DNA from: UBA940 sp031547885
GTDB taxonomy: Bacteria > Bacteroidota > Bacteroidia > Bacteroidales > Rikenellaceae
Length of the DNA: 64,000 nucleotides
Assembly (NCBI GenBank): GCA_031547885.1
Contig: JAVBRO010000008.1
Span: 62,001-126,000, forward strand
Direction: 5' to 3'
This document shows, piece by piece, positions 51,677 through 61,319 of the stretch; position 1 is the stretch's first letter, and the number at the start of each line of letters is the position of its first letter. Under the pieces are notes generated by a model. The model did not search any database and had not been told where the DNA came from. It saw only the letters and a list, made by a program, of their open reading frames with translations. Position numbers and translations under genes: made by a program.

Positions 51677-53560
51677 CTACCAGCCGGGATTCTGAACCAT
51701 GTTCGGATTTATCTGTAACTCCGATTCCTGAATAGGCCATAATATATCCCGGAAAGTATAGTTGATATTGTCTATGGTGATCGGCTGGTAGAAGTCCTTG
51801 TTATCGGCTCCTTCGATGTTCCATCCCTGTATGGGCTGGGTAAAATACTCGATCGCAAGCCCCCACCGGCGGATGTCCCAGAAACGGTGCGCCTCGAAAG
51901 CCAGCTCAATATTCCTCTCCTGCTGGATTATTTCACGCATCCCTTCCTGGGTCGTGTGCTTGTCATTATATTTCGAATAGGTGCTCCAGGATTTTTCGAC
52001 CCCTTCCAGCCCGGCCCTCTTGCGCACCAAATCGATGTATTCGTACACTTCACTGTCGGGTTTCGCCTTGCACTCGTTAAGAGCCTCGGCATAGAGCAGA
52101 TAGAGGTCCGCGAGCCTCATTATCGGCCAGTCGTAGCGTTTGGGCACAAAGGTCGCCCCGCTGTAGGTCGTCTGATAATTCAAAAACTTCTTGAGATAGA
52201 ACCCTGTGACCGTATAGCGCTCGTTGCCGACGCGCCCTCCTTCCATCTGCCCCAGTTTGAGTTTAAGGGGCCACTGGTTGTTCTCGTCGATCCTGCCGAG
52301 GCCGAACCACATTCCTCCGTCCACACCCATGCTTCCGTAGAACCGGGGCTCGCGGTTCAGGTGCAGTTTCGCGGTTATTACCCCGCTCTGCATGTAGCGT
52401 TTATGGTAAGTGTCGTCACCCGGAAGACTTTTCAGGCCGTAGCGGTCGTCGAAGTCATAGGTAATGTCCTCGTTGATGGGGACTCCGTTCTCGGTGTAGA
52501 ACATCTCGGCCATTTTCAGGGTCGGGACCATGAACGGGTAGGCTATCTGCGAGTGGTCGGAATGCAGGCGCGGTATCGAGGCCCTCTGCAGGTCGATATA
52601 CGCACCGACGAAATTACCCATGCTCCTGCCCCATATCTGTTCCTTGTTCCACTTATCGGCGACGACCTGGCTGGTCTGTATCACCAGTTTAGATTCTTTG
52701 CTGAGGTTAGGTATCGCATCGAACGTATAAAGCTCGTGTCCTGCCTGGCGGCATATATCTATCGCTTCCTTGCAAGCCTCGGCCGCCCTCTCCCATTTCG
52801 CAGGGTCGAGGGTCTGGTTGAAAAGCACCCGTCCCTTGTTATCCTTCAGTTGGGCGTAGGCTTCGTTGCCGTTGAAAAGCGGACTGGCGGCTGTCACCAG
52901 AACCTTAGCCTTGATAGCCAGGGCCGCCGGCTGGGTGATTCGCCCGAGTTCCGAGACTTCGTTGTCGATCTTCAGCGGAAGGTAAGGCGCCGCTTCGTCG
53001 ATCAGTTGTACGATATAGTCGACCACATCGTCCACCGGATCGCGGTACACTGCGACTTCCTCGCTGCTTGCGTTTACCGGCAGGTTCTCCCGTACTATAG
53101 GCACCGGACCGTACATCTGCAGCAGGAAGAAGTAATGGAAAGCCTTTATGAATTTGACTTCGCCTATCCAGCGGTTCTTCTCGCGGCTGTCCATGTCGCC
53201 GACCTTGTGTATGTTCTCCAGAAACACGTTGCAGTTGCGGATACCCACATAGCGCCCTCCCCAGTAGTTGAACAGAGGCGAGGAAACGTTGTTGCCCTTC
53301 CTCATCAGATCCCATCCCGGCTGGGCGTAATTGTTCAGGTCGACATGGTACCAGTTGGCATCGCCGCACACCATCCCCGGTTCGGTACTCGTCCCGAAGG
53401 GAGGAATGTAGCCGTAGCAGGTGAACAGGTATTGCTCGGCGCGTTCCCTGTCGCTGAAGGCGTTGTCTATCGTCGGGATGTTGTCGGGAACAACATCCAT
53501 GAAATTACTGCACGAGACAACAAGGAACAATGATAAAAATATTATTATGCTTCTTTTCAT
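51677..53560 (-). CDS. SusD/RagB-family glycan-binding lipoprotein (PUL2)
   Basis: A 627-residue lipoprotein from the ATG at 53560 (MKRSIIIFLSLFLVVSC, Cys17); another ATG 9 bp upstream is possible. Family blocks WIGEVKFIKAFHYFFLLQMYGPVPI, ADLYLLYAEALNE and IELAFEAHRFWDIRRW are all present, with the C-terminal PIQESELQINPNMVQNPGW. It forms the lid of the SusC transporter encoded directly upstream. Confidence 0.95.
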   Translation of the reverse strand: MKRSIIIFLSLFLVVSCSNFMDVVPDNIPTIDNAFSDRERAEQYLFTCYGYIPPFGTSTEPGMVCGDANWYHVDLNNYAQPGWDLMRKGNNVSSPLFNYWGGRYVGIRNCNVFLENIHKVGDMDSREKNRWIGEVKFIKAFHYFFLLQMYGPVPIVRENLPVNASSEEVAVYRDPVDDVVDYIVQLIDEAAPYLPLKIDNEVSELGRITQPAALAIKAKVLVTAASPLFNGNEAYAQLKDNKGRVLFNQTLDPAKWERAAEACKEAIDICRQAGHELYTFDAIPNLSKESKLVIQTSQVVADKWNKEQIWGRSMGNFVGAYIDLQRASIPRLHSDHSQIAYPFMVPTLKMAEMFYTENGVPINEDITYDFDDRYGLKSLPGDDTYHKRYMQSGVITAKLHLNREPRFYGSMGVDGGMWFGLGRIDENNQWPLKLKLGQMEGGRVGNERYTVTGFYLKKFLNYQTTYSGATFVPKRYDWPIMRLADLYLLYAEALNECKAKPDSEVYEYIDLVRKRAGLEGVEKSWSTYSKYNDKHTTQEGMREIIQQERNIELAFEAHRFWDIRRWGLAIEYFTQPIQGWNIEGADNKDFYQPITIDNINYTFRDILWPIQESELQINPNMVQNPGW

Positions 53561-53572
53561 GATCGTCATTTC

Positions 53573-56500
53573 TTAAAATGAAACTTGAATACCGCCGTTT
53601 ATCACCCTTTGTAAGGGATAGCCCAGGCCGTTACCCGCCATTTCGGGATCCCAAAGTTTGAAGTTGCTGAACGTAAGCAGGTTAGTTCCGCTGACATAGA
53701 GTCTGATCTTCGATATCCTGATCTTTTTGGTCATAGATTCAGGAAACGTGTATCCCAGTTCGGCCGATTTGAGGCGCATGAACGAACCGTTACGCATGAA
53801 CCATGTGCTCCGCAGCCTGTTGTTGTCAATGGTCTCGTTGGCGAGACGGGGCCACAGCGCATAGATATCGCGGTTGTATTCCGACCAGTGGTCGTCGGCA
53901 TATACTTTCAGCAGGGCGTTCTGCGAGATCACGCTGGAAATGTCGTCGGTATCGATGAACGGAGCGGTCTTCCTGGCGTCTATCCAGAAGGATTCGCGGC
54001 CCATGCCCTGGAAGAAACAGGAGAGGTCGAAACCTTTATACCCCACCGAAAAACCGAACCCGTAGACGATCTCGGGAGTCGTGGGATATCCGATCGGCAC
54101 CATGTCCAGGGTCGATATCTTTCCGTCTCCGTTGATATCCCTGTACTTGATGTCCCCGGCCATGACGCTGGTCCCCTGGTCCGGCGAGTTCAGTACGTCA
54201 TACTCGTCGACGAAGAGGCGCTCGGCGACATATCCCCACTGCTGCCCGATCTTCTGCCCGATCCTGGAGAGCCAGGGAGTAGCCGCATAATTGGGCTCTT
54301 CGTACCGCGTATATTCGCTCGACGCATAGGTGAAGTTCACACGTCCGGTCAGCCACCAGTTCTGGTTGAATACTTTATTGTAGTCGATCGAGAAATCCAC
54401 CCCGTGCCCTTTTGCCTTGCCCAGATTGGCTTTGGGAACGTTGCTTTCGGTGAGCCCCATCGTCCACGGAATGTAAGCCCTGTCTATCAGGATATTGCTT
54501 CGCCTCTCCATGAAGAAGTCGGCGTTGATCTCGAGCGAGTTGAACAGGTTGACCTCGAGTCCCAGGTTCATCTTGTTGGCAACCTCCCACGTGATGTCCG
54601 GGTTGGCGTACCGCAGGATATTGATCTTGGGCTTCGTGTATGAGAAATCGGAACCGAATGCGAGGGTGTTGCCGGCGTTCATGTCGACTTCGGAAAGGAA
54701 GAAGAAACGGTTTTCGTCGCCCCCGATATTGTCGTTACCGACCAGCCCGTAGGTAGCCTTGAATTTCAGCTTCGGCATTATCCTTTTGATCGATCCTTTA
54801 TAGAACGGCTCGTTCGAAAGGATCCATCCGGCACCGACCGAGGGGAAGAACCCGAACCTGTGCGCAGCGTCGAAACGCTCAGAACCGTTGTATCCGAAGT
54901 TGGCCTCTATGAAATAACGGCTGTCGAAGGAGTAGGTGGCGCGGCCCGATATCCCGAGATTCCTGTAGGGAAGGGAGAGCTGGAGCGACCCTGCGTTAGC
55001 CATCTTCTTTTCGCGGCGTATACCGACAACCATAGCGCTGACGGTGTGCTTCTCGTTGAAGGTACGGTCGAAATTCAGGGCTATTTCGGAATAAACCGTC
55101 GAAACGATGCTCTTGGTCCCTTCGTTATAGTCGAGATATTCCCTGCCTCCTGTCGGATTCAGGCATTCCAGAGTGTAGACATCCGTGTATTTATCGTAAC
55201 CGGCAACAGTGTAGTAGAAAGGATTGTAGCTGCGGTTTATCTCGTTGTAGGCGTTGCGCGTTTCGCTGTGGAGCCCCCTTATCTTCAGCCCTTTCAGAAT
55301 GAAACCCAGATCCTGCCTCAGCTCGAACTGGGCGAGTACGGTCGAGGTGGTGTAGTCCTTGTAGCCCTTGACCATGTCCGCATAGGGATTTATATAATTC
55401 CCCGACCCGTAATTACCGAACAGTATGTGATTTTTGGATTCGTTGGCTTCATCGGGCGGGAAATAGGCGGGATAAAGCACCGGGCTGGTGCGCATCACTT
55501 TGTTGAAAAGCGCGGAGCCGCCGTCGATGGGGCCCGTGTAATCGTCGAATGTGGAGTGCAGGCGTATGACGGCCTCGGTAGTCGGCGTAATATTGATGTT
55601 GATGTTCGAGTGTATTTGATAACGCTTGAGATCGATATTGCTGTTGAAGTTGTTGCGTTTATCGACGTTCAGGACGCCGTTATCGGAGCTGAACGAAGCC
55701 GCTATGTAATACCGGGCCACTTTTCCCCCGCCGTTCACATTGAGGTTCGCCCTGTGGTTTATCGCCTGCTGCTTGAACAGCATGTCGTACCAGTCGACGG
55801 CCGGATAGACATATTGATTGACGCCTGCGGCTGTCTTGTCGATCTTCTCCTGGCTGTAGGGCTGGATCCCAAGCGGATTTCGCGTGGCCACGGCTTCGTT
55901 GTGCAGCTTCATGTAGGTGATAGGGTCAGCCAGCTCCACGTTACGGGTAGGCGAAGAGACTGAGAACTCGTACCGGGCCGAAACTTTGGCTTTTCCCTCC
56001 TGTCCCTCCTTGGTGGTGACCAGTATGACCCCGTTCGCTCCCCTCGCCCCGTAGAGCGCGGTAGCCGTGGCGTCCTTCATGATGGAAAAGCTCGCGATGT
56101 CGTCGACCTGCAGCCTGGCAAGGTCCTGCGACGACATCTCCACCCCGTCTATCAGGATAAGCGGAGACGAAGCGTACCCGAAAGTCGTGACGCCGCGTAC
56201 AAAGAAATCCGCATTGTCCAGACCCGGCTCGCCGCTCCGCTGATAAGAGATTATACCGGCTATGCGGCCGGCCAAAGCAGTGGTCAGGTTGCTCGAAGGA
56301 ACTTTCAGTTCCGAGGGTTTTACAGTCGAAATGGAGGATATGACACTCTCTTTCTTCTGGGTGGCGAAGGCGACGACCGTCACTTCGTCCATTACGTCGG
56401 CCTTGTCGTCCAGCGCAATGTCTATAACGGTACTGTCTCCTATTTTTACCGTCCGGGGCTCCTTGCCCAGCATGGCAAACGTCAGTTCGTCGTCGGACGA

Positions 56501-56764
56501 GGCTTCGATGCTGTATCTGCCGTCGTTACCCGTGATCGCGCCTCTGTTCGTACTTCCGACAGTTACCGTAACCCCGGACATCGGCACGCCATTATTATCG
56601 GTAACGATGCCGTGAACCGTTTTGGCAGGGGTCTGCTGATCTGCGGCCGGCCATGCATATAGATTATCCGGTCCCGTTATCGCAAACAAAAAGACCAGGG
56701 ATAACACACAGCGTTGAATCTTCGATGGGAAAACCCGCATCAATTCGTAAAGTTTGAAATTCAT
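53573..56764 (-). CDS. SusC/RagA-family TonB-dependent transporter (PUL2)
   Basis: A 1063-residue outer-membrane transporter. The signal region (about 1-38) precedes a CarboxypepD-reg-like domain (48-125, VHGIVTDNNGVPMSGVTVTV), the TonB box region DEVTVVAFATQKKESV, a plug with FVRGVTTFGYASSPLILIDG and GARGANGVILVTTKEG, and a barrel ending in GIQVSF. It is the first gene of the 18-gene PUL2 block and faces a 584-bp regulatory region. Confidence 0.96.
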   Translation of the reverse strand: MNFKLYELMRVFPSKIQRCVLSLVFLFAITGPDNLYAWPAADQQTPAKTVHGIVTDNNGVPMSGVTVTVGSTNRGAITGNDGRYSIEASSDDELTFAMLGKEPRTVKIGDSTVIDIALDDKADVMDEVTVVAFATQKKESVISSISTVKPSELKVPSSNLTTALAGRIAGIISYQRSGEPGLDNADFFVRGVTTFGYASSPLILIDGVEMSSQDLARLQVDDIASFSIMKDATATALYGARGANGVILVTTKEGQEGKAKVSARYEFSVSSPTRNVELADPITYMKLHNEAVATRNPLGIQPYSQEKIDKTAAGVNQYVYPAVDWYDMLFKQQAINHRANLNVNGGGKVARYYIAASFSSDNGVLNVDKRNNFNSNIDLKRYQIHSNININITPTTEAVIRLHSTFDDYTGPIDGGSALFNKVMRTSPVLYPAYFPPDEANESKNHILFGNYGSGNYINPYADMVKGYKDYTTSTVLAQFELRQDLGFILKGLKIRGLHSETRNAYNEINRSYNPFYYTVAGYDKYTDVYTLECLNPTGGREYLDYNEGTKSIVSTVYSEIALNFDRTFNEKHTVSAMVVGIRREKKMANAGSLQLSLPYRNLGISGRATYSFDSRYFIEANFGYNGSERFDAAHRFGFFPSVGAGWILSNEPFYKGSIKRIMPKLKFKATYGLVGNDNIGGDENRFFFLSEVDMNAGNTLAFGSDFSYTKPKINILRYANPDITWEVANKMNLGLEVNLFNSLEINADFFMERRSNILIDRAYIPWTMGLTESNVPKANLGKAKGHGVDFSIDYNKVFNQNWWLTGRVNFTYASSEYTRYEEPNYAATPWLSRIGQKIGQQWGYVAERLFVDEYDVLNSPDQGTSVMAGDIKYRDINGDGKISTLDMVPIGYPTTPEIVYGFGFSVGYKGFDLSCFFQGMGRESFWIDARKTAPFIDTDDISSVISQNALLKVYADDHWSEYNRDIYALWPRLANETIDNNRLRSTWFMRNGSFMRLKSAELGYTFPESMTKKIRISKIRLYVSGTNLLTFSNFKLWDPEMAGNGLGYPLQRVINGGIQVSF

Positions 56765-57348
56765 TCTTACCTTATATTTAATATACAGAATATGGATAGC
56801 TTCAAAACAATTATCAAGAGACCTCTCTGGTTCTTAAATCTTGAATGAGGATTAAGAGTTTAGCTAAAATTTATTCGATATATCTGTTATTGTTTTGTAT
56901 CAATAAAATTCAGGCAAACTCTAAAGGCGCAGCAGCATATTTCTTTTCAGAAAACCGGCCTTAAGAATATTGGGATGAGTAGTAGCTTGGAGGTGTTTGC
57001 AGAGTTACATGGATCGGCGCGGGTGTTTTTCCATATTTCAACAGATTAACAGGTTAATGTAATTCGGGTTAGTATGTAAATAATTGACGTCAATGTCCGG
57101 TCAGCAGTGCAGACAGCGGTACGGATTTATCACTGAGCATGACGGATACCGTCATCATGCATATAAATACCACTATTTGGCATTGACAAAGTAAATCATT
57201 TACATTCGCTTCCGACAGATTATTTACGCACTAATAGTGACAATTTGCGAAAAAATAATTATTTTGGTGCCAAATAACGGCCGTATCGTCCGGAATCCAA
57301 GATATATTTCCGACATGAACAACAGCCCATAATTATAAAGAGCGATAT
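56765..57348. promoter_or_regulatory. Divergent regulatory region between PUL2 susC and the XylR-type gene
   Basis: A 584-bp AT-rich region without ORFs. It contains GTAAAT half-sites at 57076 (+), 57191 (+), 57198 (-) and 57222 (-); two form the perfect palindrome GTAAATCATTTAC (57191-57203). Also present are the perfect palindrome ATTGACGTCAAT (57083-57094), the hairpin GACGGATACCGTC (57141-57153), and facing TATTTGGCA motifs (57174-57182 and 57268-57276). These are likely operators for the adjacent AraC-type regulator. No exact TAnnTTTG box was found on either strand; TATATTTC at about 57302 is one base off. Confidence 0.55.
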
Positions 57349-58524
57349 ATGATAAAGATCCTGGTCCTTTTCGATTCGTCGAACGAGTTCAGCCGCAGGT
57401 TCCTGACGGGATTTATAAATTACGCCACCGAACACGGCCCCTGGCTATTCTACCGCCTGCCCACCTATTACAAGACTCTTTACGGCGAAATGGGGATATT
57501 GGAGCGCATAGAAGAGTGGAAGATCGACGCCGTCATCGCCCAGTGGGAGCATGAAGACGTCGGCTTTCTCGAGAAACTGAACATCCCGGTGTTCCTGCAG
57601 AGCTACAAGGATGAAAATGTAATGTGCTCCAAGATCGGCGGCGGCCACAAAGAAGTGGGTATCATGGCTGCAAATTTCTTTGCGAAGCGCCGGTTCCGGA
57701 ACTTCGCGTTCTACGGACATCCCGGATTCTTCTGGTCGAAAGCGCGCGCCGAAGGATTCCGCACCGAGGTCGAAAAGATCAAAGGCAGCAATTATTACTA
57801 TTTCGAATCGGAACCGCTGAATGAATCCGAATGGAGCATCAGCCACATCGAACTGGACGACTGGCTGAGATCCCTGCCCAAACCGGTGGCGCTGTTCACC
57901 TGCGACGACAGCTACGCGCTGCAGATATCGGAGATCTGTAAAGTCAACAACATAGATATACCCAACGAGCTCTCCCTGCTGGGAGTGGACAATGACGAAC
58001 TGATATGCAGTCTCTCCTATCCGGCCATATCTTCGATCTCCACCGACGATAAGAACGGAGGATACGAGACAGGACGGATGCTGCACGAAAGTATCCTCAA
58101 CAAAAGCGACGCGATCTTTAACGTCTATATCAACCCCCTGCAGATCGAGCTACGGCAGTCCACGGAGAAATACAATATCCAGGACAGCGTGATATTGGAT
58201 GTCGTGAACTATATAGACAACAATATAACATCGAATCTAACTATAGACGACCTGGTAGGCAAAGTTCCGCTTTCGCGCCGGAATCTCGAGATAAAATTTA
58301 AAAAGGCGATGGGGACTTCAATCTATCAGTTCATTCTCGACAACAAAATAAAATACATATCGAACGAACTGCTTACCACTGATAAGAGTTTGCTGGATAT
58401 CGCTCTGGAAGTGGGTTATAACGACGTGCGGAATATTTACCGAATATTCAAGAGCTACACGGGATATACCCCTATCGATTTCCGCAAAAAGTACAATCAG
58501 ATAAATAAATTGCACGGATCATAG
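57349..58524 (+). CDS. XylR-type transcriptional regulator (periplasmic-binding-like sensor plus AraC HTH)
   Basis: A 391-residue cytoplasmic regulator. Residues 1-270 are a LacI-like sugar-sensing domain (LVLFDSSNEFSRRFLTGFI, CSKIGGGHKEVGIMAANFF, LLGVDNDELICSLSYPAISS). The C-terminal AraC-type double HTH (about 285-385) has NLTIDDLVGKVPLSRRNLEI and SLLDIALEVGYNDVRNIYRIF. This is the architecture of the E. coli xylose activator XylR. It is divergent from susC of PUL2 and is probably its regulator, sensing an intracellular sugar or intermediate. Confidence 0.92.
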   Translation: MIKILVLFDSSNEFSRRFLTGFINYATEHGPWLFYRLPTYYKTLYGEMGILERIEEWKIDAVIAQWEHEDVGFLEKLNIPVFLQSYKDENVMCSKIGGGHKEVGIMAANFFAKRRFRNFAFYGHPGFFWSKARAEGFRTEVEKIKGSNYYYFESEPLNESEWSISHIELDDWLRSLPKPVALFTCDDSYALQISEICKVNNIDIPNELSLLGVDNDELICSLSYPAISSISTDDKNGGYETGRMLHESILNKSDAIFNVYINPLQIELRQSTEKYNIQDSVILDVVNYIDNNITSNLTIDDLVGKVPLSRRNLEIKFKKAMGTSIYQFILDNKIKYISNELLTTDKSLLDIALEVGYNDVRNIYRIFKSYTGYTPIDFRKKYNQINKLHGS

Positions 58525-58554
58525 TACCCGCCGGGAACATATGAGATAGTATTT

Positions 58555-58788
58555 TAACGTGAGTTTCATGAATTCAAACATATCTAAGTAATTGCATATC
58601 AGAATGTCATTGTTGTTTGAATTCATAAAACCCACGTTAAGGGCGTCTGCGACGCCCCACTGCGTTGACATTCCCCCTAAATCCCCCTTTGAAAAGGGGG
58701 ACTTTGCCAAAACCTGTGGTTTTGGCGTAATAGGAAATATTTGTGCAACAAACATTTATCGTTTCGCAAATTCGCGAAACTCACGTTA
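58555..58788. repeat. MITE-like multi-hairpin element
   Basis: A 234-bp element with perfect 13-bp terminal inverted repeats TAACGTGAGTTTC (58555-58567) and GAAACTCACGTTA (58776-58788). An internal 26-bp arm (58614-58639) is complementary to 58555-58580 with two mismatches. Further perfect hairpins inside: GGGCGTC-TGC-GACGCCC (58641-58657), a CCCCCTTT-GAA-AAGGGGG hairpin, GCCAAAACC-TGT-GGTTTTGGC, and TTTCGC...GCGAAA near the right end. There is no transposase ORF. The right end lies 10 bp before the next gene's -7 box. Confidence 0.8.
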
Positions 58789-58798
58789 CTTTATTTGT

Positions 58799-58806
58799 TA
58801 CCTTTG
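58799..58806 (+). promoter_or_regulatory. -7 box of the DUF2339-DUF3999 promoter
   Basis: TACCTTTG matches TAnnTTTG exactly, 17 bp before the ATG at 58824. Its -33 region is formed by the terminal repeat of the MITE-like element. Confidence 0.7.
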
Positions 58807-58823
58807 AAAAAAAATTATCAGGT

Positions 58824-61307
58824 ATGGGATTTCTTATATTTCTGGGAGTTGTCGCACTGGTGGTAATTATCGCCGTCCCAATTATCGTATTGTCGAGAGT
58901 CGCGTCGATCGAGCGGCGCCTCGGACGCATGGAAGGTATGCTCTCATCAGGACGGCCTTCACCGGCGGCAACCCGGCCGCAGGCGGAGATCCTGCCCGAA
59001 GCGCCCCGGACGGCAGTTCCCCCGCCCACTCCGGCCCCTGAATATGCCGCGAAGCCGCAGGCCGCCGTCCCCGAACCGAAACCCGTCATACCGCAGCCGG
59101 CCGTCTCCGCCAAGGCTGCGGAAACCGTGCTGAAAACAACGGCTCCGGCCGTCGAGGAAACAGATGAGGCTCCGGTTAAGCCGCGCACAGAAGCAGAAGC
59201 GCACATCACTCCCGCCGTGAAGAAAACATCTTCCGGCACGCTCCATACCCCAGCCCCTGAGCGGACCGAAACCCCTGTGGAACGGAAACCGTCGCCTCTG
59301 CGGGCCCTTTTCACCGAGAACTGGCTCAGCAAGGTGGGGATCATCACCCTCGTGCTGGGCGTGGCGTTCTTCGTCAAATACGCCATCGACAAGGATTGGA
59401 TCAACGAGATCGGCCGCGTGGGGATCGGCATCCTTGCGGGCGCCGCAATACTGCTGGTCGGACACCGGCTGAGAAAGAATTACCACCTGCTCTCCTCGTT
59501 GATGGTCGGGGGCGGGATCGCCGTATTCTATATCACAATAGCGATAGCTTTCAGGGAGTACCACCTTTTCGGATCGACGGCCGCTTTTGCGATCCTGGTC
59601 GGGATCACGGTCGTTGCAGTCTGCCTGTCGCTGCTCTACAACCGGCAGGAATTGGCCCTGTTTTCGCTGCTGGGCGGATACGCCTCGCCGCTGCTGGCCA
59701 GTTCGGGCACGGGCAACTATGTGGTACTGTTCACCTTCCTGCTGATCCTCAACGCCGGAATGCTCGTGGTGGCGATGCGCAAACGCTGGAATATCATAGG
59801 CATAGTGAGCTACCTCTGCACGCTCGGATTTTTCTGGGGGTGGCTGTTCACGGGTTTCAAGGAACAATATGCCGGGGCGACGATCTTCGCAGTACTTTTT
59901 TTCGTGCAGTTCTACCTGCTGGCGCTTCTGGAATATTTCCGCAAGCGGCGGATCACCGTGTTCCAGGTGGCGGTCATACTCAGCAACAACCTCTCGCTGC
60001 TGCTGGCCTGCACACTTATCTTCAAAAACTACCCGCTGCACATAATGGGGCTTGTGACGATACTCATCGGTGCGGCCAACGCCGTGGTAATGGGCGTGCT
60101 GATGGGTGTGCGGCAGATCGACAGGCGGATGCTCTACCTGGTGATCGCAGTGGTGCTGAGTTTCGTGTCGCTGGCCGTGCCCGTGCAGCTCAAAGGACAC
60201 GTTATCACCCTGTTCTGGGCGGCCGAGGCGGTGATACTGCTTTGGCTGTGGCAGCGTTCGCGCATCCGCGTGTTCCACGGCGCCTTCCTGCTCATATGCG
60301 TACTGGTGCTGGGATCATATTTTATGGACGCGGCGAAAAACTATGTTTACGAATATACAGCTACAGGCGCGCACTCGATGCTGCCGGTCGTGATCAACCG
60401 CATCTTCATCACAGGCATGGCCGTTATTGTCTCGCTGGGACTCTGCCGGTGGCTTACCGGACGGGACAAGAACCCGGACGGCGGAATACTGCCTGCACGC
60501 ATCGTGACCCCGGCGCTGACCGGCGCGCTGATCGTGATTGGTTTCCTGGTACCCTTATTCGAGATTATATATCAACTGGAACCCGCCGCCTACCCGCTCA
60601 GGGACTTTATGTTCAGCGCCGTGATGATCTGGATGGTCACTTATGCCGCAGGGATGGCAGCCGTTTTCCGCCGCCATATCGCCGACAGGCAATGGGTTTA
60701 CATGCTGCTGTTCGCCGCGGCAGCGCTGTTCGTCTGCGCCGGACTGCCTGCCGTCGCCTATTTCCGGTGGAGCGTTTTCTACAACAGCGGGAGCTCCGTC
60801 TTCCTGCTCCATTACCTGATGTGGCCGGGCGTGGCATACCTTATATATGAACTGGTGCGCAATCTGCACTCGCTGCCGCGAAAGACCATGGTCGTGTTCG
60901 CTTGGCTGCTGACAGCGGCCGCGGTGGCCCTGCTGAGCGTCGAGGCAGACAGCACGACGGTCCAGATCGCGGGCAATGCAGATAATTATGACGCCCTGCT
61001 CCACGACGTGCGTACGTTCGGCTATCCGATCCTTTGGGGCGTCGTCGCGGCGGGCCTCATGCTGTGGGGTGTGCGACGGAAGACAGCACTCCCGCGCCAG
61101 ATCGCCCTGGTGTTCTTCGGGCTGATAGTGCTGAAATTCTATGTGTTCGACGTGTGGCGGATGTCGCAGACCGGACGCATTATATCTTTCGTGGCGCTGG
61201 GAATTATCCTGCTGGCGGTTTCGTTCCTGCAGCAGCGGATCAAGACGCTGGTGCGCGAAGATGAAAAACCTGAAAATAATGTGCCTGACGGTACACAGAA
61301 ACAATAA
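58824..61307 (+). CDS. DUF2339 polytopic membrane protein
   Basis: An 827-residue inner-membrane protein from the ATG at 58824; the frame upstream only translates the MITE-like element. An N-terminal helix (MGFLIFLGVVALVVIIAVPI) is followed by an Ala/Pro/Glu-rich linker (about 45-170) and then by more than 20 hydrophobic helices starting after ENWLSKVGIITLVLGVAFFVKYAID, the DUF2339 hallmark. Function unknown. It forms a pair with the DUF3999-type gene 12 bp downstream. Confidence 0.9.
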   Translation: MGFLIFLGVVALVVIIAVPIIVLSRVASIERRLGRMEGMLSSGRPSPAATRPQAEILPEAPRTAVPPPTPAPEYAAKPQAAVPEPKPVIPQPAVSAKAAETVLKTTAPAVEETDEAPVKPRTEAEAHITPAVKKTSSGTLHTPAPERTETPVERKPSPLRALFTENWLSKVGIITLVLGVAFFVKYAIDKDWINEIGRVGIGILAGAAILLVGHRLRKNYHLLSSLMVGGGIAVFYITIAIAFREYHLFGSTAAFAILVGITVVAVCLSLLYNRQELALFSLLGGYASPLLASSGTGNYVVLFTFLLILNAGMLVVAMRKRWNIIGIVSYLCTLGFFWGWLFTGFKEQYAGATIFAVLFFVQFYLLALLEYFRKRRITVFQVAVILSNNLSLLLACTLIFKNYPLHIMGLVTILIGAANAVVMGVLMGVRQIDRRMLYLVIAVVLSFVSLAVPVQLKGHVITLFWAAEAVILLWLWQRSRIRVFHGAFLLICVLVLGSYFMDAAKNYVYEYTATGAHSMLPVVINRIFITGMAVIVSLGLCRWLTGRDKNPDGGILPARIVTPALTGALIVIGFLVPLFEIIYQLEPAAYPLRDFMFSAVMIWMVTYAAGMAAVFRRHIADRQWVYMLLFAAAALFVCAGLPAVAYFRWSVFYNSGSSVFLLHYLMWPGVAYLIYELVRNLHSLPRKTMVVFAWLLTAAAVALLSVEADSTTVQIAGNADNYDALLHDVRTFGYPILWGVVAAGLMLWGVRRKTALPRQIALVFFGLIVLKFYVFDVWRMSQTGRIISFVALGIILLAVSFLQQRIKTLVREDEKPENNVPDGTQKQ

Positions 61308-61319
61308 AATCGGGAGCTA

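Noticed and set aside
51887..53533. A long plus-strand frame (548 codons) opposite susD
   Set aside because: It is fully antisense to a clear SusD gene; low-stop antisense frames are expected at this base composition. The same applies to 21355-22893, 35156-36436, 36829-38121 and the off-frame 59396-60850.
58641..58710. Rho-independent terminator after the XylR-type gene
   Set aside because: The hairpins lack a following T run in the plus direction and are better explained as parts of the MITE-like element.
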